Positions 1-11,700 of a stretch of 64,000 bases of DNA are shown piece by piece. Source of the DNA: Neostapfia colusana. Lineage: Eukaryota; Streptophyta; Magnoliopsida; Poales; Poaceae. A model generated the notes under the pieces. That model made no database searches. It was not told where the DNA came from and saw only the letters and a program-made list of their open reading frames with translations. The stretch is from positions 58,185,136-58,249,135 of the forward strand of contig JASWHV010000004.1 in assembly GCA_030760725.1 (NCBI GenBank). The letters are read 5' to 3'. The position numbers were made by a program, and so were the translations under genes. How positions within the stretch are numbered: position 1 is the stretch's first letter; each line of letters begins with the position of its first letter.

Positions 1-2
1 AC

Positions 3-1034
3 TTGGAGAAGGCGTACGACAAGATACCAAGGTCAGTCATGTGGTGGGCACTAGAGAAACATAAAGTGCCAACAAAGTACATTACCCTTATCAAGGATAT
101 GTACAATAATGTTAGGACAAGTGTGCGCGTAAGTGATAGTGAGACTGATGCATTTTCTATCACGGTAGGATTACATCAAGGATCAGCTTTGAGCCCATAC
201 ATCTTTTCCTTGGTCATGGATGAGGTGTCGAAGGATATACAAGGGGATATCCCTTGGTGCATGCTCTTTGCTGATGATGTAGTGCTGGTAGATGAAACTA
301 GAGATGGTGTTGATAAGAAATTAGAGTTATGGAGACAAACCTTAGAGTCCAAGGGGTTTAGACTTAGTAGGACCAAAACCGAGTATATGAGGTGCGAATT
401 TAGTGGTGTTGGTCGTGAAGAGGGAAATGTTAGTCTACAAGGACAAATAGTACCTAGAAGGGACTCTTTCCGATACTTAGGATCAATGTTACAAAGCAAT
501 GACGATATTGATGAGGATGTTTGCCACAGGATCAAGGTAGGGTGGATGAAATGGCGACAAGCCTCTGGAATCCTATGTGATAGGAAAGTCCCACAAAAGC
601 TAAAAGGGAAGTTCTATAGGACGGTGATCAGACCCGCGATGCTCTATGGGGCGGAATGTTGGCCAACTAAACGGCAACATGTCCAACAAATGAGTGTCGC
701 AGAGATGCGCATGCTACGGTGGATGTGTGGGCACACGAGAAGAGACCGAATAAGGAATGAGACGATTCGTGATAAGGTAGGGGTGGCGCCGATTGAAGAG
801 AAGTTAGTCCAACATCGGCTTAGGTGGTTTGGACATATCCAACGGAGACCTCCAGAAGCACCGGTTAACAGTGGGATTTTAAGAGGTAGAGAAAATATTA
901 GGAGGGGTAGAGGACGACCAAGGTTGACCTGGGAGGAGGCGGTAAAACGAGATTTGAGAGATTGGAATGTATCCAGAGACTTAGCTCATGATAGGACCGC
1001 ATGGAAAGTAGCAATTCATGTGCCAGAATCGTAG
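3..1034 (+). CDS. RTE reverse transcriptase, C-terminal part
   Basis: The frame is open from the window edge to a TAG at 1032-1034, about 343 codons. The first methionine-like position is not a start; the ORF continues leftward. Visible motifs are the palm segment AYDKIPRSVMWWAL, the motif B region LHQGSALSPYIFSLVMDEV (about residues 58-76), the catalytic FADD (about residues 88-92), the YLGSMLQ segment (about 158) and a conserved C-terminal region rich in Trp and Arg (RWFGHIQRRPPEA). It would copy the element's own RNA at the target site. Unlike copy 3 at 37032, this part has no internal stop, so this copy may be younger or intact upstream. The lysine-rich ORF opposite its 3' UTR is a composition artefact. 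Confidence 0.88.
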   Translation: MEKAYDKIPRSVMWWALEKHKVPTKYITLIKDMYNNVRTSVRVSDSETDAFSITVGLHQGSALSPYIFSLVMDEVSKDIQGDIPWCMLFADDVVLVDETRDGVDKKLELWRQTLESKGFRLSRTKTEYMRCEFSGVGREEGNVSLQGQIVPRRDSFRYLGSMLQSNDDIDEDVCHRIKVGWMKWRQASGILCDRKVPQKLKGKFYRTVIRPAMLYGAECWPTKRQHVQQMSVAEMRMLRWMCGHTRRDRIRNETIRDKVGVAPIEEKLVQHRLRWFGHIQRRPPEAPVNSGILRGRENIRRGRGRPRLTWEEAVKRDLRDWNVSRDLAHDRTAWKVAIHVPES

Positions 1035-1037
1035 TCT

Positions 1038-1160
1038 TGTTTTTTTCTTTTTTTTTTCTTTTCTCTTTTTCTTTTCCTTTTTTCTTATTTCTTTTCTCTT
1101 TTCTCTTTTTCCTTTTCTTTTTTCCTTTTTTCTTTCTTTTTTTTTCCTTTTTTTCCCCTT
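1038..1160 (+). repeat. polypyrimidine tract in RTE 3' UTR
   Basis: About 120 bases of almost pure C and T lie between the stop codon of the RTE ORF and its conserved 3' terminus. The equivalent position of copy 3 (37130-37255, opposite strand) holds the matching purine tract, so the tract belongs to the family and is not a local expansion. Confidence 0.85.
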
Positions 1161-1259
1161 GTTCTCATATCTCTTCCTCTGTTTTACTTCATTGATATTG
1201 GGTTTCATGTCTAGCCGACCCCAACAGGCTTGGGATAAAGGCTTGGTTGTTGTTGTTGA

Positions 1260-1568
1260 TGAATCCTAAAGGGCTGGTGTGGACTCAAGTATAACTACCT
1301 TTTAAATACCTGTTAACCTGGTTAACAATGAAATGTCTACTCAGGTTGTTTAAAACTTCTTTCATGTGAGTATTTCTGTTTGTCCTTAAAACATTTTTTT
1401 ATCAAATACAAGGTACATTTTAATTTACATGAGGATAATGTAGTTTGTGTGTCTGCAAGATTTTTAATGTAACTATCCTTTTACAGCAAGGCCTGCACCC
1501 TTCAATGTTGTTGAATCCCTACCATATTGTAGAAATATGATCATCATGGTTTCTATTAATTTTGGTAG
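1260..1568 (+). other. ARG1: intron remainder upstream of J-domain exon
   Basis: About 300 AT-rich bases between the RTE tail and the exon acceptor. It ends in a plausible acceptor, TTTTGGTAG, just before the exon. No other gene, repeat or RNA was seen. Confidence 0.6.
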
Positions 1569-1692
1569 GTACCACCCTGACAAAAATGCTAGTAACCCAG
1601 AAGCATCAGAGCTATTCAAAGAAGTTGCATATTCATACAGTATCTTGTCAGATCCTGAAAAACGGAGGCAATATGATACTGCTGGTTTTGAG
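1569..1692 (+). CDS. ARG1: ARG1-like exon: HPD motif and J-domain helices III-IV
   Basis: 124 bases; the first G completes a split Lys codon from the missing upstream exon. Encodes YHPDKNASNPEASELF and ends YDTAGFE before donor GTGATG. HPD is the loop that triggers Hsp70 ATP hydrolysis, so the catalytic core is intact. The following intron is 29,856 bp. Confidence 0.9.
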
Positions 1693-4600
1693 GTGATGTT
1701 CTCTTGTTGTTTAATCTACCAGGCTATACAAGTGTTAGTGTTGTATCACCTGTTTTTAGTCCAATGTTTCTGCATTATGCCATTATCTCAATTTTTTGGG
1801 ATCTGTGATGAGCATGATCTATGACTCTTAACACCTTCTTTTGGTTATTTAATTCCCAGTGTCTTAGAGTTATTACATTTAGTCAACATTGGTCTTAAGA
1901 AAAGCCCTGCTGCTGTTGTTTTAGTCTGGTAAATCTTCACTATGGGGATGATGCTAGGAATTAGGGCCAATTGGGGAACACAGGAGGTGCTGCCTTGCGC
2001 CGTTTAGTTGATCTAGAGGGATTGAGGGAAAGTAGGTGGAAACAAGGTGAGTGGTGGGAGCAGTGTTTTTGAGTCGCCCGTCTAATCACGATTAGTTATA
2101 TTTATCACCCCAGTTGATCACTGTTAGACACTGTAATTAAGTGTGTGTCACAGGGGCATATTAGTCATTAGAGAGGGATTAGGGTTAGGGGTAGTTTAGT
2201 CCTTTTTCCCTCCTAATCCCTCTATATAATCAGACCTGTACCCAACATTATGTATTCATCTAATACAACTATCATTAGCCCTCTATTATGGTATCATTAG
2301 CTAGGAATAATTAGGATTAGGGCTGAACCCTAACCCTAATGGCCCAGCCGCCGCCGCAGCCCTGGGCTCACGCCGCCGCCGCCCCTGTCGGTGCGCCGCC
2401 ACCGCCGCCCCTGCTGGTGCGCCGCCCGCCGCCGCAGCCCTGGGCTCACGCCGCCGCCGCCCCTGCTGGTGCGTCGCCCGCCGCCAGTGTGCCGCCCGTC
2501 ACCGGAGCCGCCGCCGCCCCAGCCTCCGCACCCTGGGCCGCACCCGCTGGTGCCGCCGCCGTGCCCTGGGCCGCCGCCACCACTCCCCCATCCGGATTCG
2601 GGGCCGCCGCGCCCTGGATCAGGGCGACTCCACCCGGATTCGGGCCGCCCCCACCCAGATGGGGGCCGTGCAGGGGGGGGGGGGCGCCGCCTCCTCTGGA
2701 GGGGCCGCCGCCCCCTGGTCCGCCGGTTCTGGAGGCGCTGCTGCCTCTGGAGGGGCCGCCGCCACCTCTGGAGGGGCCGCAGCCCCCTGGCCTCTCGCTG
2801 CTGGAGGCGCTGCCGCCTCTGGAGGGGCCGCCGCGCCCTGGAGCGCTCGACCACCCGTGTTTCCGGTCCCTAGAGGTGCTGCCGCCCCCTCTTTCTCTCC
2901 GAAAACCGGTCCGACTGCCAGTGGACCCCTCGTAGGTACCACCGGCAACCCCGCCACCGCTGTCACTTTCATGGCAGGTACTTCCGTGCTACGGGACTCG
3001 ACCGCCCTCGACATCGACGGGAGCACCACGGTTGTCCCGCCGATTCTGTTCCCAGTCACTAGTGCCGCTGCTGGAACACAACTTCTTCTTCCTACGGCAC
3101 CGACACTGCGGATACCTCCGACATCGCCGTAGCACTGGCTGCCTCCCGCGAGCGCGAGCGGGCACTCGCTCTTGCCCTAGAGCAGGAGCGTGCCTCCGTG
3201 GCATCGCTATGCCACCAGCTCGAGGAGAGTGCTCGCCGATCGACTAGTGCTGGCCAAGAGCCTCCCTCGGACGCTGGTACGTACTCGGCTTCACTTGTGG
3301 CCGCTCTTCATGCGCAGGCCGCAGGGATTTAGAACATCCGGATGCTCGTGCCGGTTGTTCTCAGCTCCGAGTCCACCTCATATGCCCGGTGGCGTGATAT
3401 GGTGCTCCTCAGGCGCTACTGCCTCGACGACCACGTCCTCCAGGACGATTCTTGAGTACAGGTGTCCCGGATCAGCATGGACAGCCTGGTCCTATCCTGG
3501 ATCCTTGGCTCCTTGACGGAGGATCTACAGGACATCGTCAGGCAGCGCGGTGGCGGCACTGCTCGATTGGCCTGCCTGGTCCTTGAGCAGCGGTTTCTAG
3601 GGAACCGCGCGACTCGAGCCCTCCACGTCAGCACTCGGTTCCAGAACACCGTCCAGGGTGATCGTTCTATTTCCACCTACTATCAGGAGATGAAGGGCAT
3701 GGCGAATGCCCTACGTGACATTGGTGAGCCGATCGCCGATAGCGCTCTTGTTCTTCGGGTTCTTCAGGGCCTGAATGAGCGGTATTGTCACCTACGGACG
3801 TGGCTACTCCGACTGGAGCCACTACCTACCTTCGAGAAGGTATGGTCTGATCTTGAACTTGAGGAGATTACTGCAGGAGGCTCTACTGGCTCCGGATCTG
3901 CCACAACCTTCTATGGCTCTGGGCAGTCCCCTCGTCCACCCTTACCAGCTGCTGGTGGACCACCGTCCTGACCACCTTCCACTCCTACCAGTACAGGAGG
4001 TGGAAACCGTCGTCGCCGAGGAAAGAACGGCGGCCGTGGTGGTAGCAGTGCAGGCGGCACTCCCACACCCACGGCTTCGACTACTGGTGGTAGTGGTGGT
4101 ACCGGCCAGGGAGGCGCACCCTGGCCCACACCCTACAACCCGTGGACTGGCCAGATCTACATGTGGCCTGGGCCGTCCCCGGGTTCTCAGCCTCCACGAC
4201 CACCATGTCCCCAGCCGGCGTTCGCGGCTACCCCGGGCTACAGTGGACCAGCCCACAGTGCTGGTGGGACGCCAGCTCAGTCCTATGGTGGGACTAGATA
4301 CTCCTCTGATGGACAGTCAGCCCCGACCAACGGAGGCACTGACTATCCTGTTGGGTACTCGGAGCCATCAACACCTCTCCAGGAGCCACCGTCGACGTGG
4401 GATCGACAGTCGCTTGCTTCTTCCTTCAGCACCATGCACCTTACTCCACCAGGTGCCGACTGGGTAGTCGATTCCGGAGCATCATACCATACCACTCCTA
4501 ATCCCGATATACTCTCTTCCACCCATCCTCCCAATCCCTCTTTTCCTTCATCTATCGTTGTTGGGAATGGGTCCGTTCTTCCGGTCACCTCAGTAGGTGA

Positions 4601-7600
4601 TTCCGGTCTTCCGGGTACTTTCCAGCTTAAAAACATTCTTGTCGCTCCGGATATCATTCAAAACTTGCTTTCTGTTCGCCGTTTTACCACTGACAACAAT
4701 GTTTCCATTGAATTTGATCCTTTTAGTTTGTCTGTGAAGGATCTTTCCACCCGGCGACCTCTTTTTCGATGTGATATCTCGGGGCCCCTATACATACTTC
4801 AGCTTCCTACTTCCGCTGCATCACCGCCGTTTGCTTTGACTACGACAGCTTCATCCACCATCTGGCATCGCCGGCTTGGCCACCCTGGTGCAGATGCTAT
4901 GTCGAAGCTGTTCAGTAGTTCAGTTATCTCGTGTTCTAGGGGACACATGACTCCTTATGTCACGCCTGTCAGCTTGGTCGCCATATTCGGCTCCCTTTTC
5001 CTACCTCTGTGACTCATGTTGAGCACCCGTTTGATCTTATACATTGTGATTGGTGGACATCTCCCATTACCAGTGTATCGGACTTTAATTATTACTTGGT
5101 GATCATTGATGATTTTTCTCACTTTTTCTGAACTTTTCCATTACGATTGAAGTCTGAGACTTTCGTCACTCTTTCTCACTTCTTCGTTTGGATTTCTACT
5201 CAATTTGGGCGCACCATTCGAGCTGTCCAGTGCGATAACGGACGCGAGTTTGATAACTCCGCGTTTCGTAATTTTCTCTCCGCACATGGGGTACAGCTAC
5301 GCATGTCTTGTCCGTATACCTCTCCCCAAAACGGCAAGGCAGAGCGCATGATTAGCACCACCAATGATGTCATGCGCTCCCTGATGTTCCAGTCATCTAT
5401 TCCAGCCCGATACTGGGTGGAGCCTCTTCATACTGCCACACTTCTGATTAATCGTCTTCCTACCAAGGCGATTCGTGCCTCCACCCCCTACTTTGCTCTA
5501 TATGGCACCAATCCTCTTTATGATCACCTTCGAGTTTTCGGATGCGCTTGCTACCCTAATCTTTCCGCCACTGCCCCACATAAGCTTGTGCCCCGCTCGA
5601 CACGGTGTGTTTTTCTCGGGTATTCCCTTGATCATAAGGGCTACCGGTGCTTAGATCTCACTACTCACCGTCTTTTGATCTCTCGACACGTCGTCTTCGA
5701 CGAGTCATCTTTTCCTTTCTCCACCACCTCTTTCGATTCCACCACAGAGCTGGACTCCCTTTTTCCTACTGACCTCGAGGCTGCCTCCGAGCTGCCTTGG
5801 CCTATTTCTTCTGCAGGATCGACACGAGCTACGCCTCAGATGCCCCGCGCCGACTGCTGCACCTCGTGCGGCCTTGGCGCCTTCGGCGTCACCCGCTGCA
5901 CCCCGTGTGGCATCGACGCCTCCGGCGTCACCCGCTGCGCCACGCGCGGCCTCGGCTTCCCTGACGTCACCTGCTGTACCTCAGGTGCCCCCGGCGTCAC
6001 CAGCTGCACCACGTGCAGCACCAGCTGCCTCCCCGATGGCGTCACCTGCTGCACCACGTGCGGCACCAACTGCCTCCCCGACGTCACCTGCAGCGAGCAC
6101 GACGCCACAGCCGCGCCACGCGCGGCACCGACGACGAATTCTCGCTTTGCTGACCCCGCACTTGTCTACCAGCGACGAGCGCGGGGGGAGGCTCCTGCTC
6201 AACCTACGCCACGCGCGGCCTCGAGACCCACTCTCGTCTACCCACGACGAGAGAAGATGGTTGTACCCGAGCGACTGGTGTACACCCCCCTCTCCTTCAC
6301 AGGGATCCTGGTTACGTCCACCCGATGGTGACTCGACGTGCGTCCGGGAGTCTTCGGCCAGTTGAGCGGTTCGACGGGGCCGCTTTCTCGTCAACGACAT
6401 CTCCATCGAACGAGCCTTCTTCGATCTCACCCATACCTACTTCTGTGCGTAGCGCCCTCGCCGACCCTCACTGGCGCCGCGCTATGGAGGAAGAGTATGA
6501 GTCCCTGCTTGCCAACCGGACCTGGGACCTGGTTCCCCGTCCCGGTCGTGGCAATGTTGTCACGGGCAAGTGGGTATTCACGTATAAGAAGAAGGCGGAC
6601 GGTACCTTTGAGAGGTACAAGGCTCGTTGGGTACTCCGGGGTTTCACTCAGCGCCCTGGAGTCGACTACGACGAGACTTTCAGCCCGGTGGTGAAGCCGG
6701 CGACAGTTCGTACCGTACTGTCGCTGGCTCTCTCACGTTCTTGGCCTGTCCACCAGTTGGACGTCAAGAACGCCTTCCTCCACGGTACACTGACCTAGAC
6801 GGTGTACTGCAGTCAGCCGGCAGGATTTGTAGATTCAGCTCACCCAGACATGGTCTGTAAGCTGAACAAATTCCTGTACGGACTGAAGTAGGCACCACGA
6901 GCCTGGTATAGCCGGTTCGCCTCTTTCTTGGTTTCACAGGGGTTTGTTGAAGCTAAGTCGGACACTTCGCTGTTTGTCTATCGACGGGGCAGTGACACTG
7001 CTTACCTCCTACTGTACGTCGATGACATTGTATTGACAACATCTAGTTCGGCTCTGCTTCGGCGAACCATTTCTGCTTTGCAGCAGGAGTTCGCTATGAA
7101 GGACCTGAGCCGTCTCCACCACTTCCTGGGTATTACGGTCGAGGACCGACCAGGCGGCCTATTCCTTCACCAGCGACAGTACTGCCTGGATATCCTCCAG
7201 CGAGCGGGCATGACTGAGTGCAAGCCGTGCTCCACTCCAATGGATACTCAGGCGAAGCTCTCCACTACCGACGGGACACCCGTCTCTGACCCCATTTCTT
7301 ACAGGAGTCTTGCAGGTGCTCTTCAGTACCTCACCTTCACCAGGCCGGATATCTCATATGCGGTTCACCAGGTGTGCCTCCACATGCATGACCCGAGGGA
7401 ACCGCACCTCACCGCTGTGAAGCGGATTCTTCGGTATCTACGAGGCACCCTTGACTACAACCTTCTTCTTCGGCGTGACACGGCCTCTGAGCTGGTCGTG
7501 TACACTGACGCTGACTGGGCAGGCTGCCCGGACACACGGCGTTCTACTTCTAGGTACGCCGTCTTCCTGGGCGGCTACCTCATCTCCTGGTCCCCGAAGC

Positions 7601-8677
7601 GACAGCCCGTGGTGTCGCGCTCGAGTGCTGAGGCGGAGTATCGCGCCGTGGCTAACGGCGTGGCTGAGGCCTTCTGACTTCAGCAGCTACTTCAGGAGCT
7701 CCACACTCCCGTCGCCAGGAGCACCCTCATCTACTGCAACAACGTCAGCGCCGTGTACCTCTCCACCAACCCGGTCCAGCATCAGCGCACGAAGCATATG
7801 GAGATCGACCTCCATTTTGTTCGTGAGCGGGTTGCACGGGGCGAGGTTCGGGTACACCATGTCCCGACAACGACTCAGTTCGCCGACATCTTCACGAAAG
7901 GCCTCCCGTTGTCGCTGTTCTCCGAGTTTCGGTCCAGTCTCAACATCTGCAGTGGCTAGATGTTGTGACTGCAGGGGGTGTTAGACACTGTAATTAAGTG
8001 TGTCATAGGGGCATCTTAGTCATTAGAGAGGGATTAGGGTTAGGGGTAGTTTAGTCCTTTTTCCCTTCTAATCCCTCTATATAATCAGACCTGTACCCAG
8101 CATTATGTATTCATCTGATACAGCTATCATTAGCCCTCTATTAATCACGATTAGTTCTGTCGACCCGATTAGCGCAACTAGAAACTTAGTCGTCCGACTA
8201 GTCATCCTGGTCAGGCGACTTGCTGGAAAAAAATTGGGCCACCTGCTGCTCAGCCATTAGGGTTCAACACCTCTCCTTTGTTCTGTTCGACTTCTCCTCT
8301 GCCCTGTTCGACTCCAGAAGGAGATGGAGGCTTCTAACTTGATGACGACATGCTTTTTTAAATAAATTGTTGCTGAACTGAATTCTTGTTGTCCTGAACT
8401 AAATTATGAACTGTTTGTCTGTTTTTTATTGTCTTTGTGGACTCTTGCTGTTAGCGCAATGCATAAAACTGAACTTTTTGTTGTTTCTATTGTCTTTGTG
8501 CTTTAACTCTTGCTATTTGTTCAACTGTTCAGAAACTGGAGTTCTGATTCCGCCTTTATGTTGTGAGTATAATAGTATATGATTCTCCTAATTAACTATT
8601 GACTGCTGTATCCATCTTGTTTATATATCTCTTGTGTAACACTATTGGAGAATGCTCCTCTTGTTTGTATATCTTTG

Positions 8678-8721
<44 letters not shown>

Positions 8722-11700
8722 TGTATAAGGGTCGACTAGTCGCCACTTCAAACGACTAGGGTTGACTAGGTGAGTTGAAAAAATTGGGTGAGAGATGAAA
8801 ATGATGAAGTCAACATGAAGGGAGAGGAGGGAGGAGAGTAAAGATGGGCCCTGGTCAGTCATAGTGAATGAATTATTTACTGTTGGGTTGGTCTTGTTTG
8901 ACTCGAGACTAAGTTACTTTGTTAGACACTGTAATTAGGGGTGTGATACAGGGGTATATTAGTCATTGGAGAGGGATTAGGTTAGGGGTAGTTTAGTCTT
9001 TTCTCCCCTCCTAATCCCTCTATATAATCACACTTGTACTCCAGCTTTTCTATCATCTCAATACAATCATCATTAGCCCTCTTTCATGGTATCATTAGCT
9101 AGGAATAATCAGGATTAGGGCTAACCCTAATCCTAATGGGCCAGCCCGCCGCCGCAGCCCTGGGCGCACGCCGCCGCCACGCCCACCCTGGGCCAGAACC
9201 ACCGCCGCCCTCTTGAGCAAGCCGCCCCGCCGCCGCCCCTGGTGCGGCCGCCCGCCGCCGCCAGCCTGCCGGATCTGGGCTGCGCACGGCGGGGGGGGGG
9301 GGGGGGGGGGGGGGCGCCTGCCCTCCTCTGGAGGACAGCGCGCGGAGGCCAGAGCCGCCGCCACCCCACCCTGGGCGCGGGGAGGGGCCGCCGCCGCCCG
9401 CCACCATTCCGGATCCGGGGGCTGCCGCGCCCTGGATCGGGGCGGCTCCACCCGATTCGGGCCGCCCCCACCCGGATTGGGACCGTGCGCGCAACGGGGG
9501 GGGGGGGGCGTCACCGCCCCTGTCTGGGCCGCCGGCCGCCCCTGGGGGGGTCCGCCGGGCCCCCTGGAGGGAGCGCCGCCCCCTGGCCTGCCTGGGCCAC
9601 CGCCGCCCCTGGGGCTCCACATCCGCTCCTGGGGGGTCCGCCAGCCCCACTGGAGGGGGCGCCACCCTCTGGACTGCTGAAACTAGAGGAACAACAGCCT
9701 CTGGAGGGGGCGCCACCATCTGGACTGCTGAAAACTGGAGGAACAGCAGCCTCTGGAGGGGGCGCCGCCTTCTTAGGAGGAGCCACGGCCCCCAGGCCCC
9801 TCGCTGCTGGTTCTGCAGCCGCCCCCTCCTTCTCGAGAACCGGTCCAGCCGCGACGATGAACCCCTCGTCGGTACCTTCTAGAAACCCCGCCCTGCTGTT
9901 ACCTTCATGACAAGTACCTCCGCGCTACGGGACGCCACCGGCCTCGACATCGACGGGAGCACCACGGCGATTCCGCCGATTCCGTTCTCAGCCGCGGTAC
10001 TACTGTGGAGAACACAACTTCTTCCTACGGCACCGACACTGCGGAGACATCCGACATCGCTGCAGCACTGGCCGCCTCTCGCGAGCGCGAGCGGGCACTC
10101 GCCCTTGCCCTAGAGCAGGAGCGTGCCTCCGTGGCATCACTATCCCACCAACTTGAGGAGAGTGCTCGTCGATCAACGAGTGCTGTCCATGAGCCTCCCT
10201 CTGACGCTGGTACGTACTCGACTTCGCTTTGTGGCCGCTCTTCATGCACAGGCCGTAGGGAGTTCAGAACATCCGGACGCTCGTTGCCGGTTATTCTCAG
10301 TTCCGAGTCCACCTCATATGCCCAGTGGCGTGATATGGTGCTCCTCACGCTTGAGGCGCTACTGGATGAGACCACGTCCTCCAGGACGAGTCTTCAGTAC
10401 AGGTGTCCTGGATCAGCATGGACAGCCTGGTACTATCCTGGATCCTTGGCTCCCTGACAGAGGAGCTACAGGACATCGTCAGGCAGCGCGGTGGCGGTAC
10501 TTGCGCGACATGGCCTGGCTAGTCCTCGAGCAACGGTTTCTAGGGAACCGTGCGAACTCGAGCCCTCCACATCAGCACTCGGTTCCAGAACACCGTCCAG
10601 GGTGATCGTTCCATCTCCACCTATTGTCGGGAGATGAAGGGTATGGCGGATGCCCTACGTGACCTTGGTGAGCCGGTCACCGACAGCGCTCTTGTCCTTC
10701 GGGTCCTTCAGGGCCTGAACGAGGGCTATTGTCACCTACGGACATGGCTACTTCGACTGGAGCCACTACCTACCTTCGAGAAGGTATGGTCCGATCTTGA
10801 ACTTGAAGAGATCACTGCAGGAGGCTCTACTGGCTCTGGATCTGCCACAGCTTTCTATGGCTCCGGGCAGTCCACTCGTCCACCCTTACCAACGGCTGGT
10901 GGACCGCCATCACGTCCACCTTCTACTCCTACCAGTACAGGAGGTGGAAACCGTCGTCGTCGAGGAAAGAACGGCGGCCGTGGTGGCAGCAGTGCAGGCA
11001 GCACCCCCACGGCTTCGACTACTGGAAGTAGTGGTGGTACTGGCCAGGGAGGTGCACCCTGGCCCACACCCTACTGTCACACCCGTTTTTCCGAAGAAAC
11101 AACCAAGTGAATATCACATGTATGCCAGGATCATTTTCTCATACATGTGATGACAAATAGTGAAGCATCATTTATTACAAGCCAGGTGTCGAATATAAAT
11201 AAGTCTTACATCGCAAATGTCTCAATCTCCCATCCCATCATTATAATCCAATAACCATAACATCATTACTCAATGTTAAGCTCCCTGTTTAACTTCCAAA
11301 ACCATCAATCCTCTAATCATGAATAAGTCCAGGCCGCTCTTAACCGTGAGCACGGCTGTCAAGACAGTTTTGACTCTGCAGAGTTTGTACCTCTGTACCC
11401 ACAAGTAGTGATTTCATCCCCCGTTGCCGGGTGGACTAAAAGAACCTCCATTATGCCAGTGGCTACGATCCACATTCACACTTCCCAGGTGTGTAGCCAG
11501 GAGATCACTACGAAGCCTTTACAAAGGGATTCCCAACGAGCGTGGGCCCACTGAGGTTTCACCCCTAACAGCATACAAGAGGCTCCAACCCCGCTGCAGT
11601 AGCCCCCTCTTGAGCCTTGCGGTTCATTGGTAGTCCAGCTGACACCTACTCCCCGCACCATCACACACCCATACTACGCCGGGGATACACCTAATTAATT

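Larger units (their letters stand above)
1..1259 (+). mobile_element. RTE-type LINE copy 1, 3' part
   Basis: Non-LTR retrotransposon fragment cut by the left edge of the window. It contains the C-terminal half of the reverse transcriptase ORF, a polypyrimidine 3' UTR, and the 3' end typical of plant RTE elements: a conserved stretch around GGGATAAAGGCTTGG followed by a short TTG repeat ending near 1259. RTE elements prime reverse transcription on nicked target DNA and end in such microsatellites rather than poly(A). The copy lies in the intron upstream of the exon at 1569, in the sense orientation. The same family occurs at 32902, 37032 and 42934. The target-site duplication cannot be judged because the 5' end is outside the window. 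Confidence 0.9.
2122..8143 (+). mobile_element. Copia retrotransposon 1, complete structure, dead
   Basis: Two ~166-bp LTRs, a primer-binding site directly after the left LTR, a purine tract before the right LTR and an exact 5-bp TSD (ATCAC at 2117-2121 and 8144-8148). The order gag, protease, integrase, reverse transcriptase, RNase H identifies Ty1/copia; the short LTRs and small size (6.0 kb) suggest the Ale/Retrofit side of the superfamily, which is a guess. The LTRs differ by six substitutions and a 2-base indel by eye. The coding region has at least five stops and two frameshifts relative to the sister copy at 8920, so it cannot act alone. It sits in sense orientation in the giant ARG1-like intron. 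Confidence 0.93.

Noticed and set aside
981..1208. Lys/Glu/Arg-rich minus-strand ORF
   Set aside because: It is the complement of the RTE polypyrimidine tract; composition only.
2160..2200. Telomere-like GGATTAGGGTTAGGGG
   Set aside because: Occurs once in every Copia 1/2 LTR; not tandem TTTAGGG, so not telomeric.
2336..3132. Several overlapping Gly/Arg/Pro/Ala-rich ORFs on both strands
   Set aside because: GC-rich gag sequence of Copia 1 leaves all frames open; only the gag frame starting at 2339 has context.
9095..9910. Overlapping Pro/Gly-rich ORFs on both strands
   Set aside because: Same low-complexity gag start in Copia 2; frames depend on G runs.
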